In this document: one piece after another, positions 9,066 through 17,128 of the stretch | Position numbering within the stretch: position 1 is the first letter of the stretch | Layout: the number at the start of each line of letters is the position of its first letter | Assembly: GCA_020249505.1 (NCBI GenBank) | Contig: JADCFN010000028.1 | Coordinates: 230,784-294,783, forward strand | Length of the DNA stretch: 64,000 nt | Direction of reading: 5' to 3' | DNA from: Roseomonas sp. | Lineage (GTDB): Bacteria; Pseudomonadota; Alphaproteobacteria; Acetobacterales; Acetobacteraceae | Position numbers and translations under genes: made by a program | The notes under the pieces: generated by a model | Databases searched by the model: none | What the model saw: only the letters and a program-made list of their open reading frames with translations | Told to the model about the DNA's origin: nothing

Positions 9066-10370
9066 TCACTCTGCCGGAACAGCGGTTGGCTTTTTGCTGC
9101 CGGAACCTGCCAAGGCTGGAATTTGACAATTCAAAGCGACGTTGAGCATTGCCCGGATCATCGAAACGATTGGGTCAACAACGATCATCAAGGGCAGCGC
9201 GAGTTCATAGGACAGGCCGAAGGGACGGAGCACCGCCGCCAGTGGCACAAGCCCAGGAAGCCCGCTGATACCAATCGTGGCAAAAGACCCGATGAGCGCG
9301 AATACGGCCACAAGCAACAATTCCACGAAACTGAAGCTGTATCCGGTCAAGCTCGCAATGAATAATGCCGCAACGATGAAATGCACGATATTGCCGAAAC
9401 GGACTACGGCGAAGCTGATCGGGATGAACAGCTCACATGGCGGCTTGGATGCGCGAAGTTCCTTGGTCATTGTCTCCAGCGCCGTTGGCGCACAGACAAG
9501 GGTATTTCGTGTCGCGGCAGCCAGGGCCAAAGGCTGCGTAAACACCGCAAGGACGTGCCGGGGGCTCACGCGAAGTACAACACCGATGACAAAGATTGGA
9601 ATGGTAAGGAGCACGATACTCGTCAACAAAAAGGCAAAGGCAAAAGGGGCGAGAACCGCGAAGGCATCAGTACCCAGAAGCGCGATCTGCGGCGCAACCA
9701 GTGCAATAATGCCAATTGGCATGAACAGGTTGAACCACTCGAAAATCAGCAGGCAAACACTTTGAATATGCCGAAGCGCATTGAAGATGGACGTGCCGGA
9801 CCGCCGCTCACTCCAAACCATGGCCAGACCAAAAACGAACAGGAACACGATAACCTGAAGGCTATTGTTTGAAGCCAATGAAGCAAAGATATTGCTCGGT
9901 ACAATGGCGATCAGCCCCGTTGCCTCCCGCCCCGAACTATCATTCGCAAGCTGGGCACTAAGCGCAAACTCAAGGTCAACATGGCCGCTGGCACCGCCGA
10001 AAATCGTCCCAATCCGTCGCGCGATTTCATGGTCTATGGGCGCGAAATGGAACAGCATGAACGGTACAAGCAGCGAAACCAGCATGACCAGCAAAGTCGT
10101 TGCCAGCAACCAGCCAATCAATCGCCCCACGACGGGCCCGGCAACGCCGCTTGTTAAGGCCGAGCGCACCGCGAGCGGTATTGTCGCCATAAGGAAGGGC
10201 AAAACGCAAACCTGCAAGAGCGCAATAAAGACATCACCTACCGGCTTCAGGTATTCCACGAAAGGAAACTGCATGTACCCAAGCCAGACACCAATGATGA
10301 CCGCCACGATCGTGACTGAGGGGCGATTAAGTTTTTTCGAGAGGTCAATAAGCCGATCAGTATTTCCCAT
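9066..10370 (-). CDS. Divergent dicarboxylate/amino-acid:cation symporter (SDF family)
   Basis: A 434-residue inner-membrane protein with the helix spacing of the DctA/GltP family. The conserved block SNIFASLASNNSLQVIVFLFV is near residues 159-179, and a re-entrant-loop region (ATRNTLVCAPTALETM) is near 286-301. The usual NMDGT sodium/substrate motif of helix 7 is absent; the equivalent stretch near residues 322-330 reads VVRFGNIVH. The serine-rich first hairpin is also altered. It still looks like a complete transporter, not a pseudogene. It is encoded just upstream of a family-3 binding protein, and the segment has clearly lower G+C than its surroundings. A binding-protein-assisted secondary transporter is inferred. 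Confidence 0.82.
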   Translation of the reverse strand: MGNTDRLIDLSKKLNRPSVTIVAVIIGVWLGYMQFPFVEYLKPVGDVFIALLQVCVLPFLMATIPLAVRSALTSGVAGPVVGRLIGWLLATTLLVMLVSLLVPFMLFHFAPIDHEIARRIGTIFGGASGHVDLEFALSAQLANDSSGREATGLIAIVPSNIFASLASNNSLQVIVFLFVFGLAMVWSERRSGTSIFNALRHIQSVCLLIFEWFNLFMPIGIIALVAPQIALLGTDAFAVLAPFAFAFLLTSIVLLTIPIFVIGVVLRVSPRHVLAVFTQPLALAAATRNTLVCAPTALETMTKELRASKPPCELFIPISFAVVRFGNIVHFIVAALFIASLTGYSFSFVELLLVAVFALIGSFATIGISGLPGLVPLAAVLRPFGLSYELALPLMIVVDPIVSMIRAMLNVALNCQIPALAGSGSKKPTAVPAE

Positions 10371-10680
10371 ATGAGCCTTCCGCGCCGCAGACTAACCCGG
10401 CTTATATTGAAATCATTGGAGTTTTCCCCGTGACTTTGGAAACTATTCGAAGGGCGATGGCCGGTCAACAAACGCCCTGACGGTGTGTCTTGCAGCTTGA
10501 GCAGCGACGGCGGATAGCGCGTGCCGGTCAGCCCCCAAAAAAGCGAGTATTTTTTGGTGCCCGAAACCTGATCCCCGCATCGCCCCACGCACGCAAAAAA
10601 ATACCGTGATCAGCGGCAGCCGATCACGGTATGGCGCAACACCAAACCGGCATGGCCTGCACCATACCGGCAATGCAACC
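10371..10680. other. Intergenic region between symporter cassette and Tim44-domain gene
   Basis: I see no convincing gene here. It should contain the promoter of the minus-strand symporter operon. It holds a perfect 8-bp inverted repeat (CCAAAAAA at 10535-10542 pairing with 10550-10557, 7-base loop) and the terminator hairpin of the Tim44-domain gene. A 98-codon minus-strand frame (10443-10739) overlaps the Tim44 coding end and has no recognisable protein features. Confidence 0.6.
10595..10632 (-). terminator. Rho-independent terminator downstream of the Tim44-domain gene
   Basis: On the minus strand a perfect 11-bp stem (10601-10611 with 10622-10632, 10-base loop) is followed immediately by a run of seven T. 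It lies about 50 bases beyond the stop of the Tim44-domain gene and is the best canonical terminator in the window. Confidence 0.85.
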
Positions 10681-11637
10681 TCAGGTAGTCTGCTGAATGG
10701 CCGAGAGCAACCAGCGCTCCTCAGGGCCGCTCCGCACAAAGGTCCAAAGCTCGGTCGAGGTTTGGCGCTCCGTCGTGCTGCCTTCCACTACCTTGCCGGT
10801 CGCTTCTTCAAAGGTCGCGTCCAGCAGGCTGAAGCGCAGGGCAACCGTCGCGTAATCCACGCCCTCCTCATGCCAGGCTTCGGAAAGATCACCGCTCTCC
10901 AGCTTTACCTCGCGGGTTTCATTACGCCAGCCACGCGCATCCAGATCGCGGTAGTCATTCGCGAAATAGCCAACCATTTCAGGCGTCGCGAATGCCCGCA
11001 GGCCCTTCAAGTCGCGGCGTGACCAGGCGGCATTCACCTCGGTCAGGGTTTGTTCAAACGCCTGATAATCCTGCGGCGTCAGTTGGACATCGCGCGCGGG
11101 GGCAGCATAGGCGCCGCCTGCGACCGGGGCAGCGGCACCGCCCATGGGCGCGGGTTCCATCTGGCGCGCATAACCGGAAGCACCGGCCATGGCAGGTGCG
11201 GCCTGGCGGCGGCGGAACAGGCGGAAGGCCAGATAGATCAGGCCGCCAATCAGCGCCACTTGCAGCAGCATGCCAAGCATGGCGCCGAGCCCGCCGATAC
11301 CACCCAGAAGCCCACCGCCAAAGAGCATGCCGACCAGGCCACCCATCAGCAAACCACCAGCCAGCGCGCCCATGAAGGAACGCTGCGGCTGCGCTTGCGG
11401 CGGCATGCCGGGACGCGCGGGCGCGCCGGCCTGTTGCGGGCCAGAAGGCTGCGTTGCCGTCCGTTCCATCGGGCGCGCCGTATTGGGCGCGGTCTGGGTC
11501 GGCGGTGGCGCGGAATAGGTCCGGCTGCCGCGACTGCCGGAAGATGAATTGCCACCCGGCTTGGCATCGGCCAGGACCGGCACCAGAACCATGGCAAGGG
11601 CCGCGAAAGCGGTCAGAAAATAGCTTGGTCGACGCAT
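10681..11637 (-). CDS. Secreted/membrane Tim44-like domain protein
   Basis: A protein of about 318 residues. It has an N-terminal signal peptide (residues 1-25, cleavage near ADA), a Ser/Pro/Gln-rich low-complexity linker, and a Gly/Leu-rich double membrane segment around residues 89-125 (GGLLMGGLVGMLFGGGLLGG). An RRRQ positive stop precedes a C-terminal Tim44/MRP-L45 fold (from about residue 180: QDYQAFEQTLTEVNAAWSRRDL ending ERWLLSAIQ). Tim44 in mitochondria tethers the import motor; the bacterial homologues are mostly uncharacterised membrane proteins. The ATG at 11637 has GGGGAGG upstream. Its 3' end is duplicated at 8070-8114, on the far side of the symporter cassette. Confidence 0.82.
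   Translation of the reverse strand: MRRPSYFLTAFAALAMVLVPVLADAKPGGNSSSGSRGSRTYSAPPPTQTAPNTARPMERTATQPSGPQQAGAPARPGMPPQAQPQRSFMGALAGGLLMGGLVGMLFGGGLLGGIGGLGAMLGMLLQVALIGGLIYLAFRLFRRRQAAPAMAGASGYARQMEPAPMGGAAAPVAGGAYAAPARDVQLTPQDYQAFEQTLTEVNAAWSRRDLKGLRAFATPEMVGYFANDYRDLDARGWRNETREVKLESGDLSEAWHEEGVDYATVALRFSLLDATFEEATGKVVEGSTTERQTSTELWTFVRSGPEERWLLSAIQQTT
10692..10725. repeat. Right copy of imperfect 34-bp direct repeat, inside the Tim44-domain gene
   Basis: It lies within the last codons of the Tim44-domain gene and matches 8081-8114 at 30 of 34 positions. It marks the other boundary of the A+T-richer cassette. Confidence 0.65.
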
Positions 11638-11820
11638 TGGAATCGGGACCTCCCCAACATGAACAGATCTTAATATAGGCATTTCCGCGCCAAAGCGAAG
11701 GGGTAAATCGCACTGCAAGAGATTGCGGCCTGGCCTTCGCTGGGCCACAAAGGAGGAAATCCTTCAACGCTCAGAATTTATACATCTCGCTAGTAGGTTT
11801 CTGTTAGAAATACCAGTCAG

Positions 11821-13050
11821 ATGCCCAGTCCCCGCCCTGCCCCCCCTGAGTTGCAGCTCAGCCAGACCTCGTTGCAGGACGCGGTGCGGCGCGCCTTGCG
11901 CGATGAGGCGGGGCGGGCGGCGGTCCGCGTTTCACCTGGCCCACGGCCAGAAGCGCAGCGCCTGGTTTTTGCGTTGTTGCGCGAAGCGGTTGATGTCAAA
12001 GGCGGGTCACTGGTTGAAATTGCCGCGGATGATTGGCTGCTGACGGAACTGCCAAGCTACGAAGCGGGCAAGCTGCAAGCCCTGCTCGGGCAAATCCTGG
12101 ACGAGACAGCAGTACAATTGCTGCCCCTTCCGGCATCCAAGGCCATGCTCATTGGCCTACTGAACTCAGCGCGCCTGCCTCAATTCCTGGAGGTGGCAGC
12201 GGCGGAACCAATCTCGCCCCTTGGCCTGGATGGGCGGCTGGATCGGATCAATCTGCCGCAAGTCTATCGGCGGCAAAGCATTGTTGGCATCACAGATGCC
12301 AAGCTGCCCAAATTGGTCTTTCAGCGCCTGGCCTTGGACCAAACTGTCCTGCGTCAACACCTTGGCCGTATGGCCGGGGATCGCGCTTTGCTGAGCCACG
12401 CGAAATCCCTGCTGCAAAAGCGGGTTCTTGAAGCGCTTGGCGATGAAGGTACCCGCAAATCCCTGATGGGCGGCGGGCCGATTGCCCCCCTGCTGCTTGA
12501 TCTGCCGCCCGAACTGCTGCCACCCATGCCGGCTGACGCCGAAGAGGACCCGGAACCCGCAGCCAGCCCTGGGCTTTATGCCACGCTTTCCGTGGATGAG
12601 GCCCTTACCGTCAAGAACCTTGCTGTACGCCGCAAGGCGCTTAGGCAGGGGGCCTGGGGTATCGCCGTTTCGGGGCTTTCCGCTTCGGCACTTGCCCTGG
12701 TGGATCCTGATGCCCTGCCAGCGGATTGGCTGGTCCTGGAGTGGTCGCCCGGGCTGGATGATACGCAAGTCCTGAAGGCATTGCGCCGCCTTGATGAGGC
12801 GCGCGTCATTCTAGATGGCTGCGATAGCGTGGCGGCGCTCTCCTGGGGGCTCAGCCAGGGTATTCATCTTTATGCTGGGCCATGGATTGAGGAGCTTATC
12901 ACCGCAAGCCGGATGGATCATTGCAGTGAAGCCGCGCGCTGCCTTCGCTCCGAATGTCGGGCGCGCGGGCTCGCGACCTCCCCCTCCGAAAGGCTTGGCT
13001 GCCACAAGCCTTTGCTGTTGGAAGGCGTGTTGCCAGAGGGGCAGGCATGA
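11821..13050 (+). CDS. Protein of unknown function with degenerate EAL-like C-terminal half and Cys tail
   Basis: A 409-residue soluble protein with no signal peptide. The N-terminal 240 residues are helical and unrecognised. Residues about 250-360 have the strand/helix rhythm of the end of an EAL (c-di-GMP phosphodiesterase) barrel, but no EAL motif or metal-ligand set is visible. The extreme C-terminus carries four cysteines spaced C-x5-C-x4-C-x14-C (368, 374, 379, 394), suggesting a metal site. It overlaps the next gene by ATGA, and that gene has a similar plan, so the pair is probably an ancient duplication working together. Function unknown; a catalytically dead c-di-GMP effector is only a hypothesis. 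Confidence 0.72.
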   Translation: MPSPRPAPPELQLSQTSLQDAVRRALRDEAGRAAVRVSPGPRPEAQRLVFALLREAVDVKGGSLVEIAADDWLLTELPSYEAGKLQALLGQILDETAVQLLPLPASKAMLIGLLNSARLPQFLEVAAAEPISPLGLDGRLDRINLPQVYRRQSIVGITDAKLPKLVFQRLALDQTVLRQHLGRMAGDRALLSHAKSLLQKRVLEALGDEGTRKSLMGGGPIAPLLLDLPPELLPPMPADAEEDPEPAASPGLYATLSVDEALTVKNLAVRRKALRQGAWGIAVSGLSASALALVDPDALPADWLVLEWSPGLDDTQVLKALRRLDEARVILDGCDSVAALSWGLSQGIHLYAGPWIEELITASRMDHCSEAARCLRSECRARGLATSPSERLGCHKPLLLEGVLPEGQA

Positions 13051-14225
13051 GCGGCGCCGCCCCAAAATCTGTCGCCTTGCCGGCAGAAGCGCTGGGCGCG
13101 GTGGCCCTGTCCAACGCCATTCGTGACGCGGTCGCAATGGGGGAGGAGCGGCTGGTTCTGATGCTGCGCCTTTCAGCGCTACCGCGAGCCCGGCGCATTG
13201 GCAGCCGAGCAGATTTGCTGCGCGAAGCCTGGGAACCGCTGAACAGCACCGCCAGGGTCCGGGGTTTCAAATTGCCGGGGGGCGACCTGGTGGCCATTGG
13301 CTTGCCCAATGCAAGCGAAGCGCTGGAACATCAGCAGCGGATCCTTTTTTCCATGCTGGAGCCTGAGGAAGCGGAAAAGGCTGTGCATATGCTCCGCCTG
13401 CCGCAGCAGGCCGCGGCGGTGATGGCCGCTGTTGAAGACAGCCTTGGCATGGTGGCCGCCATGCAGGCCATGGCGCTTGAGGAACCTGAAGAACGCGCCG
13501 TGGATCCCGCTTCGCTTGCTTCGGCAGAGCGTGGCCTGATGACGGCTGATCTCAGCATTTTCTTTCGCCGTCAAAAAGTCTGCTGGCTGGAACCGGGCGG
13601 GCAAAACACCAAACTTTTTTGGGAAGATCGCCGGACCGAATTGGCGCAGATTTGCGAAAGGCTTTTGCCGGGCAGCGATATTTCTCTGACCCCCGCCTTC
13701 GCGCATCGGTTGTTGAAATCCATCGACCGCCGGCAATTGAGCGACATCGCGCGGCCTGAGGAATTGCGCGATATGCGAGAACTCGCGCTGCCGCTTCGTG
13801 TGGAAAGCCTTTTCTCAACCGAATTCCTGCGCCTTGATGCGATCATGCCGCAAAGCCAACGGCATAAGCTGATCATCGGGCTTGATGCGGAAGATGTGCT
13901 GGCCGATCCTCAACTGTTCCTGCTGGCGCGCAACTTCCTACAGGCGCGCGGCTATCGGCTGATGCTGGAAGCGGCCTCCCCCTTCGCGGCCACGGTGGTC
14001 TCGGGCCAGCGCGCCGGGTTCAATTTTTTGCGCCTGAAATGGTCTGAGGATTTCCCGGCCGCCGAAGGTGTCGCGACGGCGGAACTCCGCAAGAAACTCT
14101 CGCTGAATGCGGAACAGGTTGTGCTGGCCGGCGCGGATCGTCCCGCCGCTATTGCCTGGGGCTGGGAAGCGGGCATTCGCCTGTTTCAGGGCCGCCTGAT
14201 CGAAAGCCAACGCCCAGCAAGCTGA
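13047..14225 (+). CDS. Protein of unknown function with degenerate EAL-like C-terminal domain
   Basis: A 392-residue soluble protein translated from an ATG overlapping the previous stop (ATGA). Residues about 180-390 resemble an EAL fold. FLRLDAI and KLIIGLDAEDVL precede a GYRLMLEAAS strand, and the segment ends with DRPAAIAWGWEAGIRLFQGRLI, which is close to the terminal GI-x-FQG element of EAL domains. The catalytic EAL/DDFGT acidic residues are missing. The N-terminal 170 residues, with LPGGDLVAIGLP near residue 75, may be a remnant GGDEF- or PAS-like fold. An ABC exporter follows 45 bases downstream on the same strand. Biochemical role unknown. Confidence 0.74.
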   Translation: MSGAAPKSVALPAEALGAVALSNAIRDAVAMGEERLVLMLRLSALPRARRIGSRADLLREAWEPLNSTARVRGFKLPGGDLVAIGLPNASEALEHQQRILFSMLEPEEAEKAVHMLRLPQQAAAVMAAVEDSLGMVAAMQAMALEEPEERAVDPASLASAERGLMTADLSIFFRRQKVCWLEPGGQNTKLFWEDRRTELAQICERLLPGSDISLTPAFAHRLLKSIDRRQLSDIARPEELRDMRELALPLRVESLFSTEFLRLDAIMPQSQRHKLIIGLDAEDVLADPQLFLLARNFLQARGYRLMLEAASPFAATVVSGQRAGFNFLRLKWSEDFPAAEGVATAELRKKLSLNAEQVVLAGADRPAAIAWGWEAGIRLFQGRLIESQRPAS

Positions 14226-14270
14226 AGCCATGGCTTGGCGAAACGCCGCTTTGGGCCGATATGCCCCCCC

Positions 14271-15017
14271 ATGTTGATTCCCGCGATCCAGGCCGAGGGT
14301 CTGTCGAAAACCTACAAAACGGGAGAACCGCCCGCCGTGGTAGGCCTCGATTTCGTCCAACCCGCCGGTAGCACCTGGGCGCTGCTGGGCGGCAATGGTG
14401 CCGGCAAATCCACCACCATTGCCATGCTGCTCGGCCTTTTGGTGCCAAGCGCGGGACGGGTTGTGGTGCTGGGCCATGATATGGCGCGGGACCGCTTTGC
14501 TGCCTTGGCGCGGATGAATTTTTCCTCGCCTTATGTCGCGCTGCCGCATCGGCTGACGGTTGCCGAAAACCTTGGCGTTTATGCGCATCTCTATAATGTG
14601 CCGCATGCGCAGGATCGCATCGCGGAATTGGCGGAGCGCCTGCAATTGACCGCGTTTCTGGACCGGCCCGCGGGGCAGCTTTCGGCGGGGCAGAAAACCC
14701 GCGTCGCGATTGCGAAATCGCTCATCAATCGCCCGGAATTGCTGCTGCTGGATGAACCGACCGCAAGCCTTGACCCCGATACGGGCGATTGGGTCCGCAG
14801 CCTGTTGGAAGCCTATCGCGCGGAATCCGGTGCCGCCATTCTGCTCGCGAGCCACAACATGGCTGAGGTCGAACGGCTTGCCGATCACGTCCTGATGCTC
14901 AAGGGCGGGCGTATTGTGGACCAAGGCAGCCCCAATGACCTGATCGCGCGCTATGGCCGCGATGATCTGGAACAGGTTTTTCTGGATATCGCCCGCGGCC
15001 AGGGGCACGCGGCATGA
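14271..15017 (+). CDS. ABC-2 type exporter ATPase
   Basis: A cytoplasmic ATPase of about 248 residues. It has Walker A (GGNGAGKST), a Q-loop replaced by the short MNFSSPYVALPH region, the signature LSAGQKTRVAIAKS, Walker B LLLLDEPTASLDPDT and the H-loop SHNMAEVE. It pairs with the permease whose start overlaps its stop by ATGA. I prefer the ATG at 14271; an in-frame TTG at 14235 would add 12 residues. The family exports drugs, polysaccharides or lipids. Being co-directional with the EAL-like pair suggests, but does not prove, a common operon. Confidence 0.88.
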   Translation: MLIPAIQAEGLSKTYKTGEPPAVVGLDFVQPAGSTWALLGGNGAGKSTTIAMLLGLLVPSAGRVVVLGHDMARDRFAALARMNFSSPYVALPHRLTVAENLGVYAHLYNVPHAQDRIAELAERLQLTAFLDRPAGQLSAGQKTRVAIAKSLINRPELLLLDEPTASLDPDTGDWVRSLLEAYRAESGAAILLASHNMAEVERLADHVLMLKGGRIVDQGSPNDLIARYGRDDLEQVFLDIARGQGHAA

Positions 15018-15814
15018 ACGGCGCGGCGCGGCGCATTTGGGGGCTGATGTATCGGCATTTGGCGCTGTATCGGCGTTCCTGGCCGCGGGTGCTCGAACTT
15101 ATGTATTGGCCCGTCTTGCAAATGCTGGTCTGGGGTTTTGTGACCGCTTGGCTTGCTGGCGTGCAGAACAATACCGCAAGTGTCACCGCCGGCGTGCTGC
15201 TCGGCGGCGTGCTGCTGTGGGAGGTAACGCTGCGCAGCCAAATGGGCTTCGCCATTTCCTTCCTGGAGGAAATCTGGTCACGCAATCTGGGCCATATCTT
15301 CGTGGCACCGCTGCGCCCGCATGAATTGGTGGCGGGCCTGGTTGCCATGAGCATGCTCCGCACCGCGATCGGCGTGGGACCGGCCATTCTGCTGGCTTTC
15401 CTGCTTTACGGCTTTGGCATCTGGACCCTGGGGCCGGTGCTGGTGCTCTATTTCGCGGCGTTGATGGCGATGGGCTGGGCGGTGGCGCTTGGCGTGACGG
15501 CCCTTATCCTTCGCCATGGCGCGGGGGCCGAGGCTTTGGCCTGGGGCGTGCTGTTCGGCTTGGCGCCCTTCTCAGCGGTGTTTTATCCGGTTTCGGTGCT
15601 GCCGGGCTGGTTGCAGCCGATCTCACTCGCCATTCCGGCGACGCATGTTTTTGAAGGCATGCGCGCTGCCCTATTGGATGGGCAGCTTGCCTGGGATCAT
15701 CTGGCCTATGCTTTCGCGCTTGATCTGATCTGGCTTGGTCTGGCCGCCTGGCTTTTCATGGCGCAATTCCAGGCCGCGCGTGTGCGGGGCGCCTTGATGA
15801 ATATCGGCGAATAA
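15014..15814 (+). CDS. ABC-2 type exporter permease
   Basis: A 266-residue inner-membrane protein with six predicted helices and the ABC-2 family layout (NodJ/DrrB-like). An N-terminal amphipathic stretch with RSWPRVLELMYWPVLQML is followed by a central LGHIFVAPLRPHELVAG coupling helix and a late SVLPGWLQPISLAIPATHVFEGMR motif typical of this family. It overlaps the ATPase gene by four bases. Exported substrate unknown. Confidence 0.88.
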   Translation: MNGAARRIWGLMYRHLALYRRSWPRVLELMYWPVLQMLVWGFVTAWLAGVQNNTASVTAGVLLGGVLLWEVTLRSQMGFAISFLEEIWSRNLGHIFVAPLRPHELVAGLVAMSMLRTAIGVGPAILLAFLLYGFGIWTLGPVLVLYFAALMAMGWAVALGVTALILRHGAGAEALAWGVLFGLAPFSAVFYPVSVLPGWLQPISLAIPATHVFEGMRAALLDGQLAWDHLAYAFALDLIWLGLAAWLFMAQFQAARVRGALMNIGE

Positions 15815-15925
15815 ATCAGGCCGCCTCTTTCATCTTGCGCGCTTTTCCGGCAAGATTCCCCTTTCCGGTCCTTGGTGGGGCGATGGTCGCCTGCACCCGG
15901 GCCGGTTGTGCTGGAGACTGGAAAC

Positions 15926-17128
15926 GTGATTCCCGCCCTGATGCCGACCTATAACCGTGCCGACCTTGCTTTTGAGCGGGGCGAAGGCGCGCGACTTTGG
16001 ACGGAAGATGGCCGACGTTTCCTGGATTTCGGCGCCGGCATCGCGACATCCTCGCTCGGTCACGGCCATCAGCATCTGACGCGGGTGATCGCGGAACAGG
16101 CAGGCAAGATCATTCATGCCTCCAACCTCTATCGCATCCCGCAAGCAGAACGGCTGGCGCAGCGGCATGTGGAAAATTCCTTTGCTGACAGCGTGTTTTT
16201 CTGCAATTCCGGTGCGGAAGCCAATGAAGGCATGATCAAGGCTGTCCGCAAATACCATGCGGAAAATGGTCATCCGGAACGCTACCGGCTGATCTGCTTT
16301 GATGGCGCCTTCCATGGCCGCACCATGGCCGCTTTGGCCGCCACGGGGAATGAGAAATACCTGGCCGGCTTCGGCCCACCGGTTGAAGGCTTCGACCACG
16401 TGCCCTTCGACAATATGAATGCGGTGCGTGATGCGATTGGCCCCAATACCGCCGGCGTGATGATTGAACCCGTGCAGGGTGAAGGCGGCGTGCGCCCCGC
16501 GCCGCTGCGTTTTCTGCGCGAATTGCGCGCCATGTGCGATGAATACGGGCTGCTGCTGGCGATGGATGAAGTGCAAACCGGCATGGGCCGTTCGGGCAAG
16601 ATGTGGGCCCATCAATGGGCCGGGATCGAACCTGATGTGATGTCCTCCGCCAAGGGTATCGGTGGCGGCTTCCCGCTGGGCGGTATCTTCGCCAAGGAAC
16701 ATGTGGCGAAGCACCTCAAGCCCGGCACGCATGGCTCAACCTATGGCGGCGGGCCGCTTGCTTGCGCTGCCGGCAATGCGGTGATGGATGTGGTTTCTGC
16801 CCCCGGCTTCCTTGACCGTGTAGACCAGGTGGCGCGGCATTTGTGGCGCGCCCTGCTGGCGCTTGCCGCCAAGCACCCGACGGTGATTGAGGATGTGCGC
16901 GGCGCAGGCCTGTTGCTTGGCCTGAAGCTGCGCCCTGAAGTGAATAACGGCGAAATGCAGAATGCCGCCGTGGCCGAGGGGCTGCTGACGGTTGCCGCGG
17001 GCATGAATGTGCTGCGTCTGGCGCCGCCCTTGATCATCACGGAAGCGGATGCGGATGAGGCGGTGGCGCTGCTCGATCGCGCCTGCCAGCGCCTGACCCC
17101 AGCCGGAACCCAAGCCGCGGCGCAATGA
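15926..17128 (+). CDS. argD: Acetylornithine aminotransferase (class III PLP enzyme)
   Basis: A 400-residue cytoplasmic enzyme of arginine synthesis that converts N-acetylglutamate semialdehyde plus glutamate to N-acetylornithine and 2-oxoglutarate. Visible motifs are [15 protein letters not shown], the phosphate-binding [13 protein letters not shown], the acidic DEVQTGMGR, and the PLP lysine in [14 protein letters not shown] chose the GTG at 15926, giving the family-typical [14 protein letters not shown] start with GGAG about 11 bases upstream; a TTG at 15872 is not convincing. It overlaps argF by ATGA, an argDF arrangement common in alphaproteobacteria. It may also act on succinylornithine or other omega-amines. 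Confidence 0.92.
   Translation: MIPALMPTYNRADLAFERGEGARLWTEDGRRFLDFGAGIATSSLGHGHQHLTRVIAEQAGKIIHASNLYRIPQAERLAQRHVENSFADSVFFCNSGAEANEGMIKAVRKYHAENGHPERYRLICFDGAFHGRTMAALAATGNEKYLAGFGPPVEGFDHVPFDNMNAVRDAIGPNTAGVMIEPVQGEGGVRPAPLRFLRELRAMCDEYGLLLAMDEVQTGMGRSGKMWAHQWAGIEPDVMSSAKGIGGGFPLGGIFAKEHVAKHLKPGTHGSTYGGGPLACAAGNAVMDVVSAPGFLDRVDQVARHLWRALLALAAKHPTVIEDVRGAGLLLGLKLRPEVNNGEMQNAAVAEGLLTVAAGMNVLRLAPPLIITEADADEAVALLDRACQRLTPAGTQAAAQ

Noticed and set aside
10443..10739. A 98-codon minus-strand frame with several Cys residues
   Set aside because: It crosses the terminator hairpin and the Tim44 coding end in another frame and shows no family resemblance.
13938..15008. A 356-codon minus-strand open frame opposite the EAL-like and ABC ATPase genes
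   Set aside because: It runs antisense across two well-supported genes, is rich in Gln/His/Arg as expected for a complement of high-G+C coding DNA, and has no recognisable motif.
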